Source of the DNA: Chamaecrista fasciculata
Taxonomy: Eukaryota; Streptophyta; Magnoliopsida; Fabales; Fabaceae
NCBI GenBank assembly: GCA_003254925.1
Contig: QANZ01039462.1
Location: 40,308 to 104,307 of the forward strand
Length of the DNA stretch: 64,000 bases
Direction of reading: 5' to 3'
The notes under the pieces were generated by a model. The model searched no databases and was not told the DNA's origin. It saw only the letters and a program-made list of their open reading frames with translations. The translations under genes and the position numbers were made by a program. Shown here piece after piece: positions 10,344 through 23,130 of this stretch (the stretch's first letter is position 1; the number at the start of each line of letters is the position of its first letter).

Positions 10344-13020
10344 TCAATTATCCTTAAGCTTATATACATTGTCTATGTAATCTTCTGTGTCCCACAAGAA
10401 AGATCCAAAAGCAACTGCTTCCAAAACCAACCTCTTCAGACTAGAAAATGAAGTCAATATAACATCATCGCTCCCAACCAATTTAGATTCATCGTTGCCG
10501 AAAAGTTCTAAGCTATAACTCTCCACCAGATTTGCAGCCTCCTTAGATCTCAGTTTGGCACATCTTTGCAATGATCCAGGATGAAACCCCATCACATAAT
10601 ATTTAATGTCTTCAACTTCATCTTCTTGCTTCATTAACCCTTGACCTACAGATTGCTTGTTACCCATGTGGCCAAAGATTACATCTTTGAATCCACAAGT
10701 GATCGCATCATGAAAGGCAAAGGCAGTCCTATGACCAAGATGAAAATCGTGGTTAGCCACAGATAGAGTTCGTTCTAAGCGGTACCTCAAGGAAACTGAC
10801 TTCAGAAAGTAACCGAATAATATCGAGGCTACATATATTCGGTAGACCAAGAATTGCTTAATCTTAGTCAATGCCCAACTCTCTGTTACACTGCATTTTG
10901 CCTTCAAACCAGTCATTGTTGTTACATGCTCCCTTATCATATCCAAAATCCCCAAGCTGTAGATTGACTCAAGCTGCCAGTCCTTAGAAGGCAATATCTC
11001 TAGCCTGCCATTATACATGCATCTAGAAAGTTTTGGAACCAGATGAACCCCGATCTCAGAAAACTTGTAACAGATCAGCAAATACATTACATCTTGCACG
11101 GCAATTTGGCATTGATGCTCTTTAATTTCGGCGATCCTCCTGCCAGTCATAAAAATTTTATGTTAAAAACTGTTTCATTCAATATCTACTTGAAATAATG
11201 CCAGGCAAAACCCCATCATTCAATCATGCAGAAATTTGTATGACATAGAAAAGGATTGTATTTAATAGGCAGAAAAACTTAATCATATCAGATCTTTCAC
11301 ATGCTCATAAAACTATTTGAATACTGGATTCCCTGCTTGTAATAATGCATAAATAAAAACTATTTGAACACCAGGATTTCTAATTGTACAACGTCATACC
11401 AAGTTATAAACAGCAGGGATCAGGCTCAGCTCACATCCTTTACTAATAAAATTTTTCACTGCCAATGGAGGCAATGCAGTAGGACTCAGTCGTTATACAA
11501 ATTATTGATCATAAATGAATTGTTTCTGTCTGTCACTCTTTCTATTGATCCATTAATCATTCTACCAACAAACAAAAAAGCAGAACCACAAATAAGATTG
11601 TTTAAATCTATGCTCACAAATAATATTAGGAAAAGTTCAAGCCTGAGTTAGAGTGCAAAGACAATTTTTCCTCAACTGACCTAACTGAAAAGTGCAAACA
11701 AGATAAGCCTCCTTTACGTCACTTGCAGAAAGTCAAATACTATAAAATTAATATATAGCATTTTTGTCATATCGCTTTCTTCCCCTTTCCTGGTGGACAA
11801 AAATACTAATGACAATTGACAAATACCCAAGGGACAACACCAAAACAAACATGAAACCTAGAACGACAATTCATAATTCTGTTGTCTCAAACAATAGACC
11901 ATAAACAAATTGTCATAATGGTGGTTGCTCCATAGTTTATGATAGAGCTATTGTTGTCCAATTCATTGTAATTTTTGGTTACTATATAACGCATAAGAAA
12001 GAGTAAGTAGAATAGCCACAATCATGATCAAAATAGTATTGAAAAGCTGTTATACATCTATTGAAATATGGAAAAAAATGCCAATTAAAATAGCAGATGA
12101 TAAGTTAAAAGTAGTGCAAAAGCAAGATCTTCCTGCAATTTATTTGTCTGCAAGACATCAGAAACCCAAGATTTAAGTAAGCTCTTTCAGTTGCCCACAA
12201 CATACTACAAAAACTTGATATGACATCCAATTTCAAGTCCAGACAGAACAAATTTCTGCCGATCAACTCTCAATCTAGATTACATAAGATTCTGAGCGAA
12301 TCATATTTCTGCTGACCAACTCTCAATCTCACATGATAAAAACAAAAGCCTACGTAACAGAGAGAAACAAACCAAGTCCAGCCTTGTAAGTAACTGCAAG
12401 AAGTTTAATCTCCTTTCAAGACTTTCACTGTTAGAATAGTACTAGACTAGTAACAAATTCAAAGAAGAGACAATGTTTTACACAGGTTAATGAATTCAAG
12501 CAAATATTTAGCTTACTTGATATATCAAGTTACTTAGTTCTACCGCAAAATCTAGGCACAGAATTATAAACCAGAAGTTCACTCTAATAATAGTACAAGT
12601 ACAAAAATGAAGAGGTTGATGAAATTAAGACGCAAACCTATGAAGCAAGGCATCATCGGCATGTGCGGCGAGCGACATGCGAGTGAGTGCTGCATCTCGA
12701 TCATCGACCAAAAGCTTGAGCTCTTCCGCCACCGCCACGTGGAACATCTGCCGGTGGTTCTGCAAAACGCCGCTCAGAAACTTTCCGACGTCCGATTTCG
12801 GCTCCAGCGGTGAGTTCAGGCTGCTGTATTCGCAGTGACTCGCGCCGGCACTCGCTTTGACGACCTTGATGGCTGATCTGCGATTCCTAACATTGAGACC
12901 TAAAACCGATTTTGGCGGCAAATTGCAGAAGAATGAAGAAAATCGTTTGGGATAGAGGTTATGGTTGAAACGAGAGATGCGCGATGAAGGTGGAGATGGA
13001 TGATAGAGACAGTTTTCCAT
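10344..13020 (-). CDS. DUF760 plastid protein, UV-B-induced protein At3g17800-like
   Basis: A two-exon gene: exon 1 13020-12638, exon 2 11139-10344, joined in codon phase 2 (His-Arg-Arg across the junction) with GT-AG ends; 392 residues. The ATG at 13020 is chosen because the upstream in-frame codons are TTC, TTG and TAA. Residues 1 to about 55 are rich in Ser, Arg and Phe with almost no acidic residues and end near VVKASA, a typical chloroplast transit peptide. The mature part has conserved DUF760 blocks: SPLEPKSDVGKFLSGVLQNH, HVAVAEELKLL, CQIAVQDVMYLLICYKFSEI, LEAVAFGSFLWDTEDYID. It resembles Arabidopsis At3g17800, reported as UV-B-induced and chloroplastic. The biochemical role of DUF760 proteins is not established. 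The 1.5-kb intron holds nothing recognisable. Confidence 0.9.
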
Positions 13021-13398
13021 GAACAATTAGTGAAAGTTTGTGAGGAAGATTGAGAGAGAAAATGGGTTTGATTGAATATGAATTATGAATACGGAAAATG
13101 AAAATATCTTTGGGTATGAATAGGGTTTTAGAAATTAGAGACACTTTTTGAATGAAGGATGAGAATTTTGGGAGGAGAGTGATGAGTGCGTATACACTAT
13201 TTATGTGGGTTTTGATGTTGACGCTCTCTGAGAATGAGAATGAGAATGAGAATGTGGGGACTTTTCAACTTGCAGAAGGAGAAAGAAGAAGACTCTTGGG
13301 TTGGAGAGTATTGATGAAAGATGAATTCTTCATCAACATAGTAAAGTAGTAGTAAATCCATGAATTGAATCTAGAAAGTATAAAAGAAATGTGTCGTC
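13021..13398. other. Upstream region of the DUF760 gene
   Basis: Contains the DUF760 5' UTR and promoter on the minus strand and a short GAGAAT repeat (about 13228-13255). A 65-codon ORF across this repeat has no recognisable product. No clear TATA box is visible. Confidence 0.5.
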
Positions 13399-14236
13399 AA
13401 AATCTATTTTCGTCCCTAATGTTTACCCAAAGTTCTATTTTGGTCCCCTAATGTTTTTTCTCTATTTTGGTCCTTAGTGTTTCTTAAAAGTTTTATCATT
13501 GGTCCCTATCTATTGAATATGATCATATTTCTCTTGTTTCAAACTTGGATGTGATTAAATCAGAGGCAGGCATGAGTTAAATTTGATTAATTATTTCTTT
13601 ACCTAGTTAAAGTCATCGGTAAATGAGGTCAAATTGGACATAAAATTGAGCCCGAAAATGAGCTTCTTATTTCATGAATTTGATCATATCTCTTTCGTTT
13701 CAAGTCTAAATGTAACAAAATCGGAGTTACAAATTATTCCTGATAAGTTTTTACTCTATTTTGTTGGGATCGTTGGCAAACGAGGTCAAATAGTATTTTG
13801 AAAGTGAGTTTGGTCAAAACATAAATATTAACATTAGGAATACTATTTAATTTCGTTTGTCAATGATCACAACAAGACAAAGAAAGAACTCGTTAAGAGT
13901 AACTTGTAGCTCTGATTCCGTTACATTCGAACTTAAGACAAGAAAGATATTGCCGAATTCATGAAACAAGCAACCCATTTTCGACCCCAATTTCATGTCT
14001 GGTTGACCTCGTTTGTCGATGATTCCAATTAGACAAAAAAAAAACTTGTCAAATTTAACTCGTAGCTTTGATTTAATCGCATATGGATTTGAAATGAGAG
14101 ATATATGATCATATTCAATAGTTAGAGGTCAATGATGAAACTTTCAATAAACATTAAAAACCAAAACGAAACAAAAAAAATATTATAGACCAAATCAAAA
14201 TTTAAGGTAAACAGTAGTGACTAAAACAGGTTTTTG
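13399..14236. mobile_element. Long foldback element ('TTTTGGTCC' arms), about 840 bp
   Basis: Terminal similarity: left AAAATCTATTTTCGTCCCTA, right GTGACTAAAACAGGTTTTT in inverse orientation, both with an adjacent GTTTACC motif. Inner parts also pair: TATTGAATATGATCATAT near 13516 is matched by ATATGATCATATTCAATAG near 14102. The interior repeats a unit on GATCATATCTCTTTCGTTTC and TTTGTCAATGATCAC. This unit recurs in the elements at 23131, 26535 and 37330, which makes a family. There is no coding capacity, and the target duplication is not certain. Confidence 0.65.
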
Positions 14237-16180
14237 GACTAGTCATATTTTGCATTCAAAAACAGAATAAATAAATAAAAATTGAGCACTAGAATGACAC
14301 AAGAAAGATATTTAAGGACCAAAATAAAACTTACTCTATAACTCAAAACCATAATGAAGTTTTGACGAAAAAAATTAGTAGACTGCCTTTCGTGAAAAGA
14401 TAAGGTGTTGATGATAAGATCAAAACCTTATCCATTTAAATATTATATTATTTGAAACTTAAATTGGTTTTGCGTTATGGGCACATTATATAAGTTAAAA
14501 GTTAAAACTACTATCTGAGATGAGACCACTCAATTAGATTAATCATAACAGATACTTTTAGATTTTTCAACTAATTAAGTAAAGGTGTATTAATATGTTA
14601 TCATATTGGGCTTTATTCGATTATATAGATTGTGAAAATTGAAATTGTTCCCCAGAGTAATTAACCTTCATATTATATTTTTTTATACAATTATATGTGT
14701 TTTAAAGTGGCCTAATTTGAAGTTTTAGGCCTCGGTTCATAATATGATAATATCTAATAGAAGCGTGAAATTATAAGCTTGTGGATATATGGTTAGCTTA
14801 TCTTATCCTTATATATGAAATTTCCATATTGTGTACCGAATATCTAAACAAATATCTTTATAGATATTTTATTAAGATTGTTTGGTTGTTGGGGAATCGG
14901 AATATTCGAAAAAGGTGGTAGGTCTCACACTATCATGATTATATCAATTCCTTTCTCTTTTTTGTTTTAAAAAAAAAAAATAAATAATCATTTTGATCTT
15001 AAATATATATTTTAATATTCATTGTAATCTTTTATGTTTCAATATATTTAAATTGATCTTAAATATTGATAAAATATTTTATTTTGATCTTAAATTATTG
15101 AATTTGGTCATATTTATCTCGTCTCTCATTTTTAAGTTTAAAAGATTGGTTAAGAATAATTCAAAGGATTTATCTAACATGTGCCCTTAGGGCATATTTT
15201 AAGGTTTCTTCTGATTGGTTAGTAGAGCATCTCATATCTTGAAATTTAAAAAAATTCATTTAAAAGATAATTTTTAATGTTTAAAAACTCACTTGACAAA
15301 TAAAAAAAAAAACTTAACATGTATCCTAATGGCACATTCAAAACTCTAAATTTATCATATTTTGAACTTATAATAAGAGAGGTGTGATCAATTTCACTTA
15401 TTTAACTATTAAACAAATGGTCTATTTTTCGGGATCAATTTGACCTCTTTGAATATTTTATTTTAAAAATAAGTTTCAAATCAGTTTGTATTAAATTATA
15501 ATAATGTTATTGTTATCAATTCTCCACTTTTTTAGTTTTTATAAAATAAGACATAGTTTTATTTTCATTTTAAAGACAATAGTTTAATTTAAACAAAAAA
15601 CATAAATTAAATCATCATTTTTTTTATAGTTTTTAAAAATAAAAAAATTATAGAAGTAGAATTAAACGAGCTGTGTGCCATAAATTATATCCCATAAAGT
15701 TAATCTTGTTGTAAACATGTATATATATATATATATTATTTTTATTATTTCAAAATAAAAAATTTAAATTATTTTTATTTTAATATATTTTTATATTAAC
15801 AATAATTATAAATATTACATACATATTTATGTGTCAGTTAAGACACGCAAAACTCTTAATATATATATAGGGAATGTCTTTTGTATTCTTTCTCTCACAT
15901 GTAATATCTTCAATGTAATTGTTTTTTTTCCATTAGTGTATTCAAAGACATGTAATCTTCCACTTTCGTAGACTATAAATTATATCCTTAATTCCTATAT
16001 AACAAAGACTTATTTGGAAATAATATAATGAAATGTTAAGTGCTTAAAAAATTATATCAAAAGAGTGAGGTATATCTTAAAAAACTAAACTCTTTTCACT
16101 ATTAATTTGTAATTCTCTCTTTTTTTTTTTTTCTGTTAGATATTTTTATTCATATTTCTTTCTTGTTCTATTTACAACTA
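14237..16180. other. AT-rich intergenic DNA
   Basis: No gene or RNA is seen. A short stretch near 15085-15130 (TTTGGTCATATTTATCTC) resembles the interior of the foldback family and may be a decayed copy. A TA run lies at 15719-15735. Confidence 0.5.
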
Positions 16181-16544
16181 ACATCGATTTTTTTATTAAA
16201 ATAATACATTAAAATATATTATGTATTTCAATACCCTATAAATTTTCTTTTTCCCCAAATGGGATACGCATCAACGAGACACGATTTTAATCTTTGATTT
16301 ATTTCTGTAAAATCGCGTCGTATGAACACAATTTCAGTACCAACATGATAATTTCTGTAAATAGCACTGACATTATTATGTTGGTACTGAAATTGTGTTC
16401 ATACGATGCGATTTTACAGAAATAAATTAAAGATTAAAATCGTGTCCAGTTGATGCGTATCCCATTTGGGGAAATAAGAAAATTTGTAAGGTATTGAAAT
16501 ACATAATATATTTTAATGTATTATTTTGATAAAAAAATCGATGT
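16181..16544. mobile_element. Near-perfect foldback (hairpin) MITE, arms about 172 bp, loop 19 bp
   Basis: The left arm 16181-16352 and right arm 16372-16544 are inverted copies that differ at only about a dozen positions, with a loop of about 19 bases (16353-16371). Both arms begin ACATCGATTTTTTTAT and include CCCCAAATGGGATACGCATC. A transcript would fold into a 170-bp hairpin, a possible small-RNA source. No clear target duplication is seen. Confidence 0.85.
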
Positions 16545-16663
16545 GATGCATATTTAAAGTATTATTATGATATATGTTAACAATAAGAATAAGGTGTCAT
16601 AGAATATTGATAAAAAGTCAATGACAACAACTACATTAATTTTTTAAAAACAATTGTAAAGAT

Positions 16664-17216
16664 TTAATTTTAGAGGGAACATACTATTTGGTCCCTCCTT
16701 TTTTTACAGTTTCAACTATTTGATCCTTACATTTTTGAAATAGACTATTTGGCCCCTCAAAAATTAGAAATGTCAACTCGTTAGTTCCTGTAGCCTATCT
16801 CCGTTATCAACACTGATAACCTGGCCGTTAAATGCACATGTAACACGTTAAATGTCACATATTTAACTATTTGAGACCACCTAAATTTTGAGATTGGGGA
16901 ATGATTCAATAATTTATACTTTATGGAAGCTTCACATGTAATAAAAGTATTTGGGTCTAACTCAATTTTATGCAGATTTAATTGTGTTTGTTGGTCCGAT
17001 TCGGTTGGTTTAGGTGATTAAGATGCCAAAGTGGCATTTAACAGTGTCATGTAAGCATTTAACGTCTGCTAGTTGACGATTATGATAAATGAGAGATTAA
17101 ATAGTTGAAAATTATGATAAATGAGGGACCTAATAGTCTAATTAAAAAATGCAAGGACTAAATAATTGAAATTGCGAAAAAGGATGGACCAACTAATATG
17201 TTTCCTCTTAATTTTA
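16664..17216. mobile_element. Mutator-type MITE with perfect 9-bp target duplication
   Basis: The element proper is 16673-17207, with terminal inverted repeats GAGGGAACATA / TATGTTTCCTC (10 of 11 matched) that extend inward for about 80 bp (TTTACAGTTTCAACTATTTG versus its inverse). It is flanked by identical 9-bp duplications TTAATTTTA at 16664-16672 and 17208-17216. A 9-bp duplication is the hallmark of Mutator-like transposition. The 535-bp body has no coding capacity, so it was mobilised in trans. Confidence 0.88.
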
Positions 17217-17961
17217 CTTACGATTTTTTTTCATGAAGAAGGTGGCATAAAGCCATATATCATGGAGACCAAATAAGGCCTAAATTTAATAATGGAAGCC
17301 TAGCCCTGCGCTCCCCATAACATATATACATAAGTATAGGAGAGAAAAAAGAAATCTTAGGCAACACACCTAAGAAAAAAGAACATAACATTCAGGACTC
17401 CTATACTACAATATACATCAACAAGACAGATCTAATATCATATCTAAACATCAGAGAACTTGAAAGATTTTTGAACGAGGCGACACACCCCCACTCTCTC
17501 TGAGAGAAAAAAATCTTTTTGACCCGTTCTCTTCTTCATTATCAGGTTATAGGAGTAAATCTGAGATGTATATGAGCAAAAGAAAAACTCTTTCCTAACC
17601 AAAGGGACAAAACTCCCCTAATTGGAAAAGAACACTTTCCTAAAGAAAGTAGAAAACCTCCCTCATGAGGAAATGGGGCCACCACTGCCGCTGTATCAGG
17701 TCAAAAATAAAAATTATACATACTATTGGGCCATACGGCCACATATATTTTGGGTACTACATGGATTCAAGACACTTGAAAAAAAAATTGAATTTGGGCT
17801 CATGGCCTAAAGAACACTAGCCCAATATGAAAGAAAAAAACAATAACAAAAACAAAGAGATTTTGTTTTTGGTAAATAAAGAGAATTTTCATGTTATATA
17901 TTGGAAATTGGCTTCAGAGCTAGCTAGATTGGCAAAGTCAAGAGTGTGGAAGTGCGAGAAA
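17217..17961. other. Promoter and 5' UTR region of the FKBP gene
   Basis: This gap lies just upstream of the FKBP start at 17962. An in-frame ATG at 17827 exists, but it would put a hydrophilic Lys/Asn-rich segment before the signal peptide, so the start at 17962 is preferred. No confident promoter motif is seen. Confidence 0.5.
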
Positions 17962-20900
17962 ATGAGTTCGACGAAAGCAGCCTCTATACTTCTCTTCTTC
18001 CTTCTTGTTTCGACCCTAGGTAATTTTGCGCTTTTGATCTTAATATTCCTTGATTTTGTGTTTTCAAAACTTACACATTGTAACTTCTTCTTCAATGGCT
18101 CTTCATTCTTCACTGCCTGATTCACCTTCAATTCAGATCTAGTTAATTTTGAGTTCAGTTTTTGAGATTCATGATATTTTATATTCTGTTGATCTGTTTC
18201 GTGTTTCTTTTTTCTGGGTTAGTTTCTGCGAAGAAGTCTGGTGATGTGAAAGAGTTACAGATCGGTGTCAAGGTAATTTTCTCCTTTTCCTTTGGACCCA
18301 TGTTTGTTATTGCTTTTTATAATTGAGGTTTTGGATTGATGATATGGCCAAAAAGTGCCCAAGCATCAAAGGTAGCCTCTTTTTTAACCAGAAATTCATT
18401 GCATTTGTATCTTTCGTGTTTGACCCCCAATATAAGAAATGCCAATTGGTACGTGCCTGATGAATTCAAAGGTATTGGAAAATGTGTCCATGTACTGATG
18501 TACCCGAATTTATGGTAGACATTATCTCAAGTGAGGTGTGGCATTGCTGTGTTTAGAGTTGGTTGATATTATGAATGCAATAAACTGAGGTTTTTTTAAG
18601 GCTATATTTATATATTTACCTTTCTACCCTCCTGAAAGAACGTTTTTTATATGAGTTGATGAAATTTAAATTCCAAGGAATACAGTTTCTTTGACATTTC
18701 TGCATTGTTTATCATTTCCTTGTTGTGATTAAAGTGAGATGAAGTGCCTTGCATGTGCTAGAATGTTGAAACCTTATAGATTATGTGCAGGCTATGTAGC
18801 ACTAGCGGTCATTTTGAGTTAGTGGCGCTGGCTATAGCTAGTGCATTCATTAAAGATAATTCTAAAATTATTATTCTGGACGATTTTTTGTGTCTTAAAA
18901 GTACAAAAATAAACTGACACGATTTGAATTTAGTTTTGATGATCTTAAAAATGACTGATACTGCTTGTTTGGTTGCCTTCCCAAAGGAAGATGAGTTCCA
19001 TCCATGGATAAAAGTAAAATTATTGCCTCTGAAAATTAAAAACCAGAAAAAAAAAAATACTTGTGTTTGACCTCCTATTGATATTTTCTATATCCTGAAT
19101 TGCTGATCGTGTGTTTTGAAATTTCTGCATATCAGTACCCATAGCAATATTGATTTGAATGTCTACAAGAGGGATTATTGGGTTTTGTTGCAATGTTCTT
19201 TTCTGTTCACTACCTCTATTCTCTTCTCCTTTGCAGTATAAACCCAAATCATGTGAAGTTCAGGCACATAAAGGTGATAAAGTTAAAGTACATTATCGGG
19301 TGAGCAAACTTCCTGGTTCATTTTATTACTTATTTTATGATTGAACAAAATTATTGACTGTTGCAACTGGTCCTGACTTTGGATTTAATCATGATGTCCT
19401 TTCATTTATGGTTTCTTAAATTATTTAAGGCACATTAAGGGAGTGCTTCTATTTTCTTTTCCTTTTTGTACTTATATTTTTGTTCTATTTGTTAAGATGT
19501 TTCTGAGATTATCCCATGTAATCTCTCAATACTGTTTTTTTTTAGTTTCAGTTATGAATTTATTATCGTAGCAAATTATGTTCTTTCTATTATAAATAAC
19601 TGCCTTTTTGTTTGTTCTTCTGCCAAGGGATCATGTATTCACTTAGTCTGCATATATCATCTTGAGTCTAACACTGATGTTTTGTCACATATTGCAGGGG
19701 AAACTTACTGATGGAACTGTTTTTGATTCTAGCTTTGAAAGGGATAGCCCAATTGATTTTGAGCTTGGTAGTGGTCAAGTGATCAAAGGTTTGCTTCTTG
19801 TAAACAACTTTTTTTTTTCTCATTTCCTAATTTCTGCATTAATAATGTTGGTAAATGATTAGAATGGCACAACTAATGTTCCTCATACCCATTTTGCACA
19901 AGAATTGTTTTAGGTTGTATTGGTGCTTGGTCCATGTTCGGAAACAGATTTTCTTGGGGTTCTTGTTTTGGTTTTTTAGGGGGGTGGGGGTGTTGTGGCA
20001 GCACCTATCTCAAGATTTGGACTTTTGTCTGGATGCCTTGATCTAGTAGTTTGGATTTGGAGGTTACTCGGTTAGGTTCAGTCTGTTCTGACTAGTGGGG
20101 GTGTTGTGGCAGCACCTATCTCAAGATTTTGGACTTTTGTCTGGATGCCTTGATCTGGTAGTTTGGATTTGGAGGTTACTCGGTTAGGTTCAGTCTGTTC
20201 TGTTCTGACTAAGTCTGAAAGAAGAATTTGAAATTTACCCAAAAAGTGCAATTTATAAGTTTGCTTCCTACTTTGTCTAAACACTAAGTAAATAGACTAC
20301 AATTCCATTACAAACTAGTTTCCCATAATTGATCGGATTTTTTCTTTGGATGCTTCCATGTTTGATCAATTTCTTCTTGCAGGGTGGGACCAAGGTTTAC
20401 TGGGAATGTGTCTCGGTGAGAAGCGTAAGTTACAAATTCCTGCAAAGCTTGGCTATGGAGAGCAGGGTTCCCCTCCTACTATTCCTGGTAATTCCCTTCT
20501 GATAATTATTATCATTAGAGGACAGATGCATTTTTTTGTTAATAAAATAATGTCTGACTGCTAGATCTCAAATGATGGCCTGACTGGTCTTTTGCCTTGT
20601 AATAGAAGAAGGTATACACTTGGTCAACTGCTACTGTAGCAGTCTTGGTTCTTGTATACTTTCTAACACAAATCAACGTAGTCGACTTAATAAATAAAAA
20701 GAAATGTGGTTGCTTAATATAAGGTTTAGAAAAGGTATGAATAGAGGTTTAGGTTCACAGAAAGAGTACTTGCAAACTTCATTGTAGATTGAAAACTTTT
20801 CTCTCTTATTTGACCTGGCTAAAGTGCTAGTGGGTAATTTTTTATGAAAGATATCAATGGTATATTATCCCATATTCGTAGATCTTTATCAAGTTTGTAT

Positions 20901-21327
20901 TTTATAAAGTTTGAACTGTATATTTTGTCAGCAACAGTGAATTAACGATGTACTTTATATCTTTCTCACCAAAATGAATATAGACTTTTGATTAAAATTT
21001 TCAATATTAATATGTTAGCTTGTTTACTATATGGATGCGCATAAATGCTGATATTTTTCTCATGTATCTACAAGTTTTTGCTGTACATACTTCACTGAAT
21101 CATAGACCAACTCAGCATTTAATTGGTCCAGTGAAATTTCTTATGGTTTACTTCTTCTTCTTCGTTAAATATTGTCAAAACTTATGATGTTCATGAATAA
21201 TTAAAACATCATTCATTTTTTTTTTTTGCCGTGCATTGCAGGTGGTGCAACTCTCATATTTGACACTGAACTCGTTGGAGTGAATGGCAAAACTTTAAGT
21301 CAAGAAACATCAAACAGCGAGCTTTAG
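17962..21327 (+). CDS. FKBP15: FKBP15-type peptidyl-prolyl cis-trans isomerase, ER lumen
   Basis: A six-exon gene: 17962-18019, 18223-18272, 19237-19299, 19698-19788, 20383-20487 and 21242-21327; 150 residues. It is an FK506-binding prolyl isomerase that catalyses cis-trans isomerisation of Xaa-Pro bonds during protein folding. Residues 1 to about 22 ([20 protein letters not shown]) form a signal peptide. The single FKBP domain has the usual blocks: [57 protein letters not shown], with the expected Tyr, Asp, Val-Ile and Trp pocket residues. The C-terminus is NSEL, close to K/HDEL-type ER retrieval signals but not canonical. Length and exon pattern match plant FKBP15-1/15-2. The intron after exon 4 carries a tandem duplication. 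Confidence 0.93.
19985..20213. repeat. 111-bp tandem duplication in an FKBP intron
   Basis: Two near-identical copies start at about 19986 and 20097, both with GGGGGTGTTGTGGCAGCACC through CGGTTAGGTTCAGTCTGTTC. They differ by a few single-base changes and a short insertion. They lie between exons 4 and 5 and do not affect the protein. Confidence 0.9.
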
Positions 21328-23130
21328 AGATTTTTCTTCTGAGAAAGACATGACTTTTGGCTATCCTTGTTAGCTTATTTCGGCTCTTGACTTTGATCAA
21401 TGCTTCATTCGCCAAGAAGGTTTCAATCTTAATCTATTAGTTAAATTGGAAAGATTTAGTTGGTGTAACTAGATATTCTAATACTTTTCTATAAAGTGTT
21501 CAGGATTTTGTGACTTGTTTCTAATCTTAAGGTCTTTAGTTTTTCTTCATGGCTCTTATTTATTAGTCATTAATAAAAATTTAGGTTAATGATGGAGGGG
21601 AATCTGTTGATTAGTGTTGATCTAACAAAAGTTGTTGTTCGAGAATATTTCAAATGGAGGATACAAAAAAAAAATGTTGATAATACATGGCATGCGTCAA
21701 AGTCGAAATTGTAATTGTTTTTCTTTTCCAAATATTTATAAACTCCAGATTGAGAGATTTAGGTTTGAGAGATTTAGGTTTAAGTTTTGGAATCGAAGGA
21801 GAACTTTAACTATTCTCTTTCGGTTTGAATGAAATTAGTCTTTGCTTAGAACTTTATACGGATAAGTGGAAGAAATTCATGATTATACTAAAAAAAACAA
21901 TGAAATAAATTGATATTAATTAAAGAAAAACTCTAAATTACGAATCTGCGTTCAGAAAAAAGAAGCAAAAGTATATTCTAAAATAATAAGTTAAAACTTG
22001 GAAGCATAAAATAATTAAGTTAAAACTTAGAAGCATGTCAAATAACGAAGGAAAGAGGAAGGATATCTAGTCACTCCTACTATATCATCATCAACAGAAT
22101 CTTTTAACTACTTACATGCCTTTTTTAAAACAATTTTTCATACAATAATTATAAAATGTTATGGAACAGACAAATGCCTCCCATATATTGATGAAAGACC
22201 ACAAGAGAGTAGTTACTTACATTTGTTGTAAGACACCCCATGCATGAGTTTATGGCGTCTTCGAGTCATGCCTCGGATATCTCCACGAACTCTTGCAATG
22301 GAGTAGAGTTGTAGTAAAGGGCGTAACTCGGAGTCGGTTGTTTTGTTTTTCTTACTGTTTTTCTTAATGAAAAAAACTCCCCATGCATGACACGTAATAT
22401 TCGAGCCAAGCAAAGGAATAACCTCTTCATTCGCCAAGGAAAACCGAATCTCTCCTTCACTTTTCATCATATGCAAATTTGATCTAAAAGTGTGGTACAC
22501 AAAGGGTTGGAATGTTCTGATTATGTGAAAGTTTTTATTTAATGAGTGATATATAAATTTTTATTATAAATTCTTAAAGAAATCAGAAGGTATTCTGTGA
22601 TTCTAGTGGGATATCAATACTTACTCAATTAAACTTTTATTTTACAAAAAAAACTTTTTTTTTCGGAGATTGAGTATGATAAAAGAATCATCATAATTAA
22701 AAGATGAGTAAAGTTTTATATTTTCTGTCTTCAAATCTAGACTATATATTAAAATCAATCATAAAATCTCAAATCATATGAATAATCGAGTCTTTATTCC
22801 TAAACACAAACCTTAAAATTTTTTTGAATAAAATATCTTTCTATCAGTATAAATATATTTCTATTATTTTTTATTTATAACGAATCAAAAAATAAATCGT
22901 TATATTATTTTGATATGTATTTAATATTTTATCAGTAAAATTCTATATTTTTTCAACACTTCAAATTTTAAAAAATGATTTTATATAGAAAAAATATTAA
23001 TTATTAATATGATAGAATTAGTTAAGTTTTTACAACACCTTGGCTCTACTCAAATCCAAAAGGATCAAATTTTAGTATATGAATTTGGTAGTTAGGATAC
23101 TTAATATGAGAGATGGAGGATTAGTTTATG
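21328..23130. other. Gene-free gap after the FKBP gene
   Basis: Contains the FKBP 3' UTR and AT-rich DNA. A 95-codon minus-strand ORF at 22213-22500 has no recognised domain and is not called. No RNA gene is seen. Confidence 0.5.

Noticed and set aside
17827-17961. In-frame upstream start for the FKBP gene
   Set aside because: It would put about 45 Lys/Asn-rich residues before the signal peptide. The ATG at 17962 gives a normal ER signal sequence.
22213-22500. Two overlapping minus-strand ORFs upstream of the eS8 region
   Set aside because: I considered a decayed resistance-gene fragment, but no motif could be confirmed.
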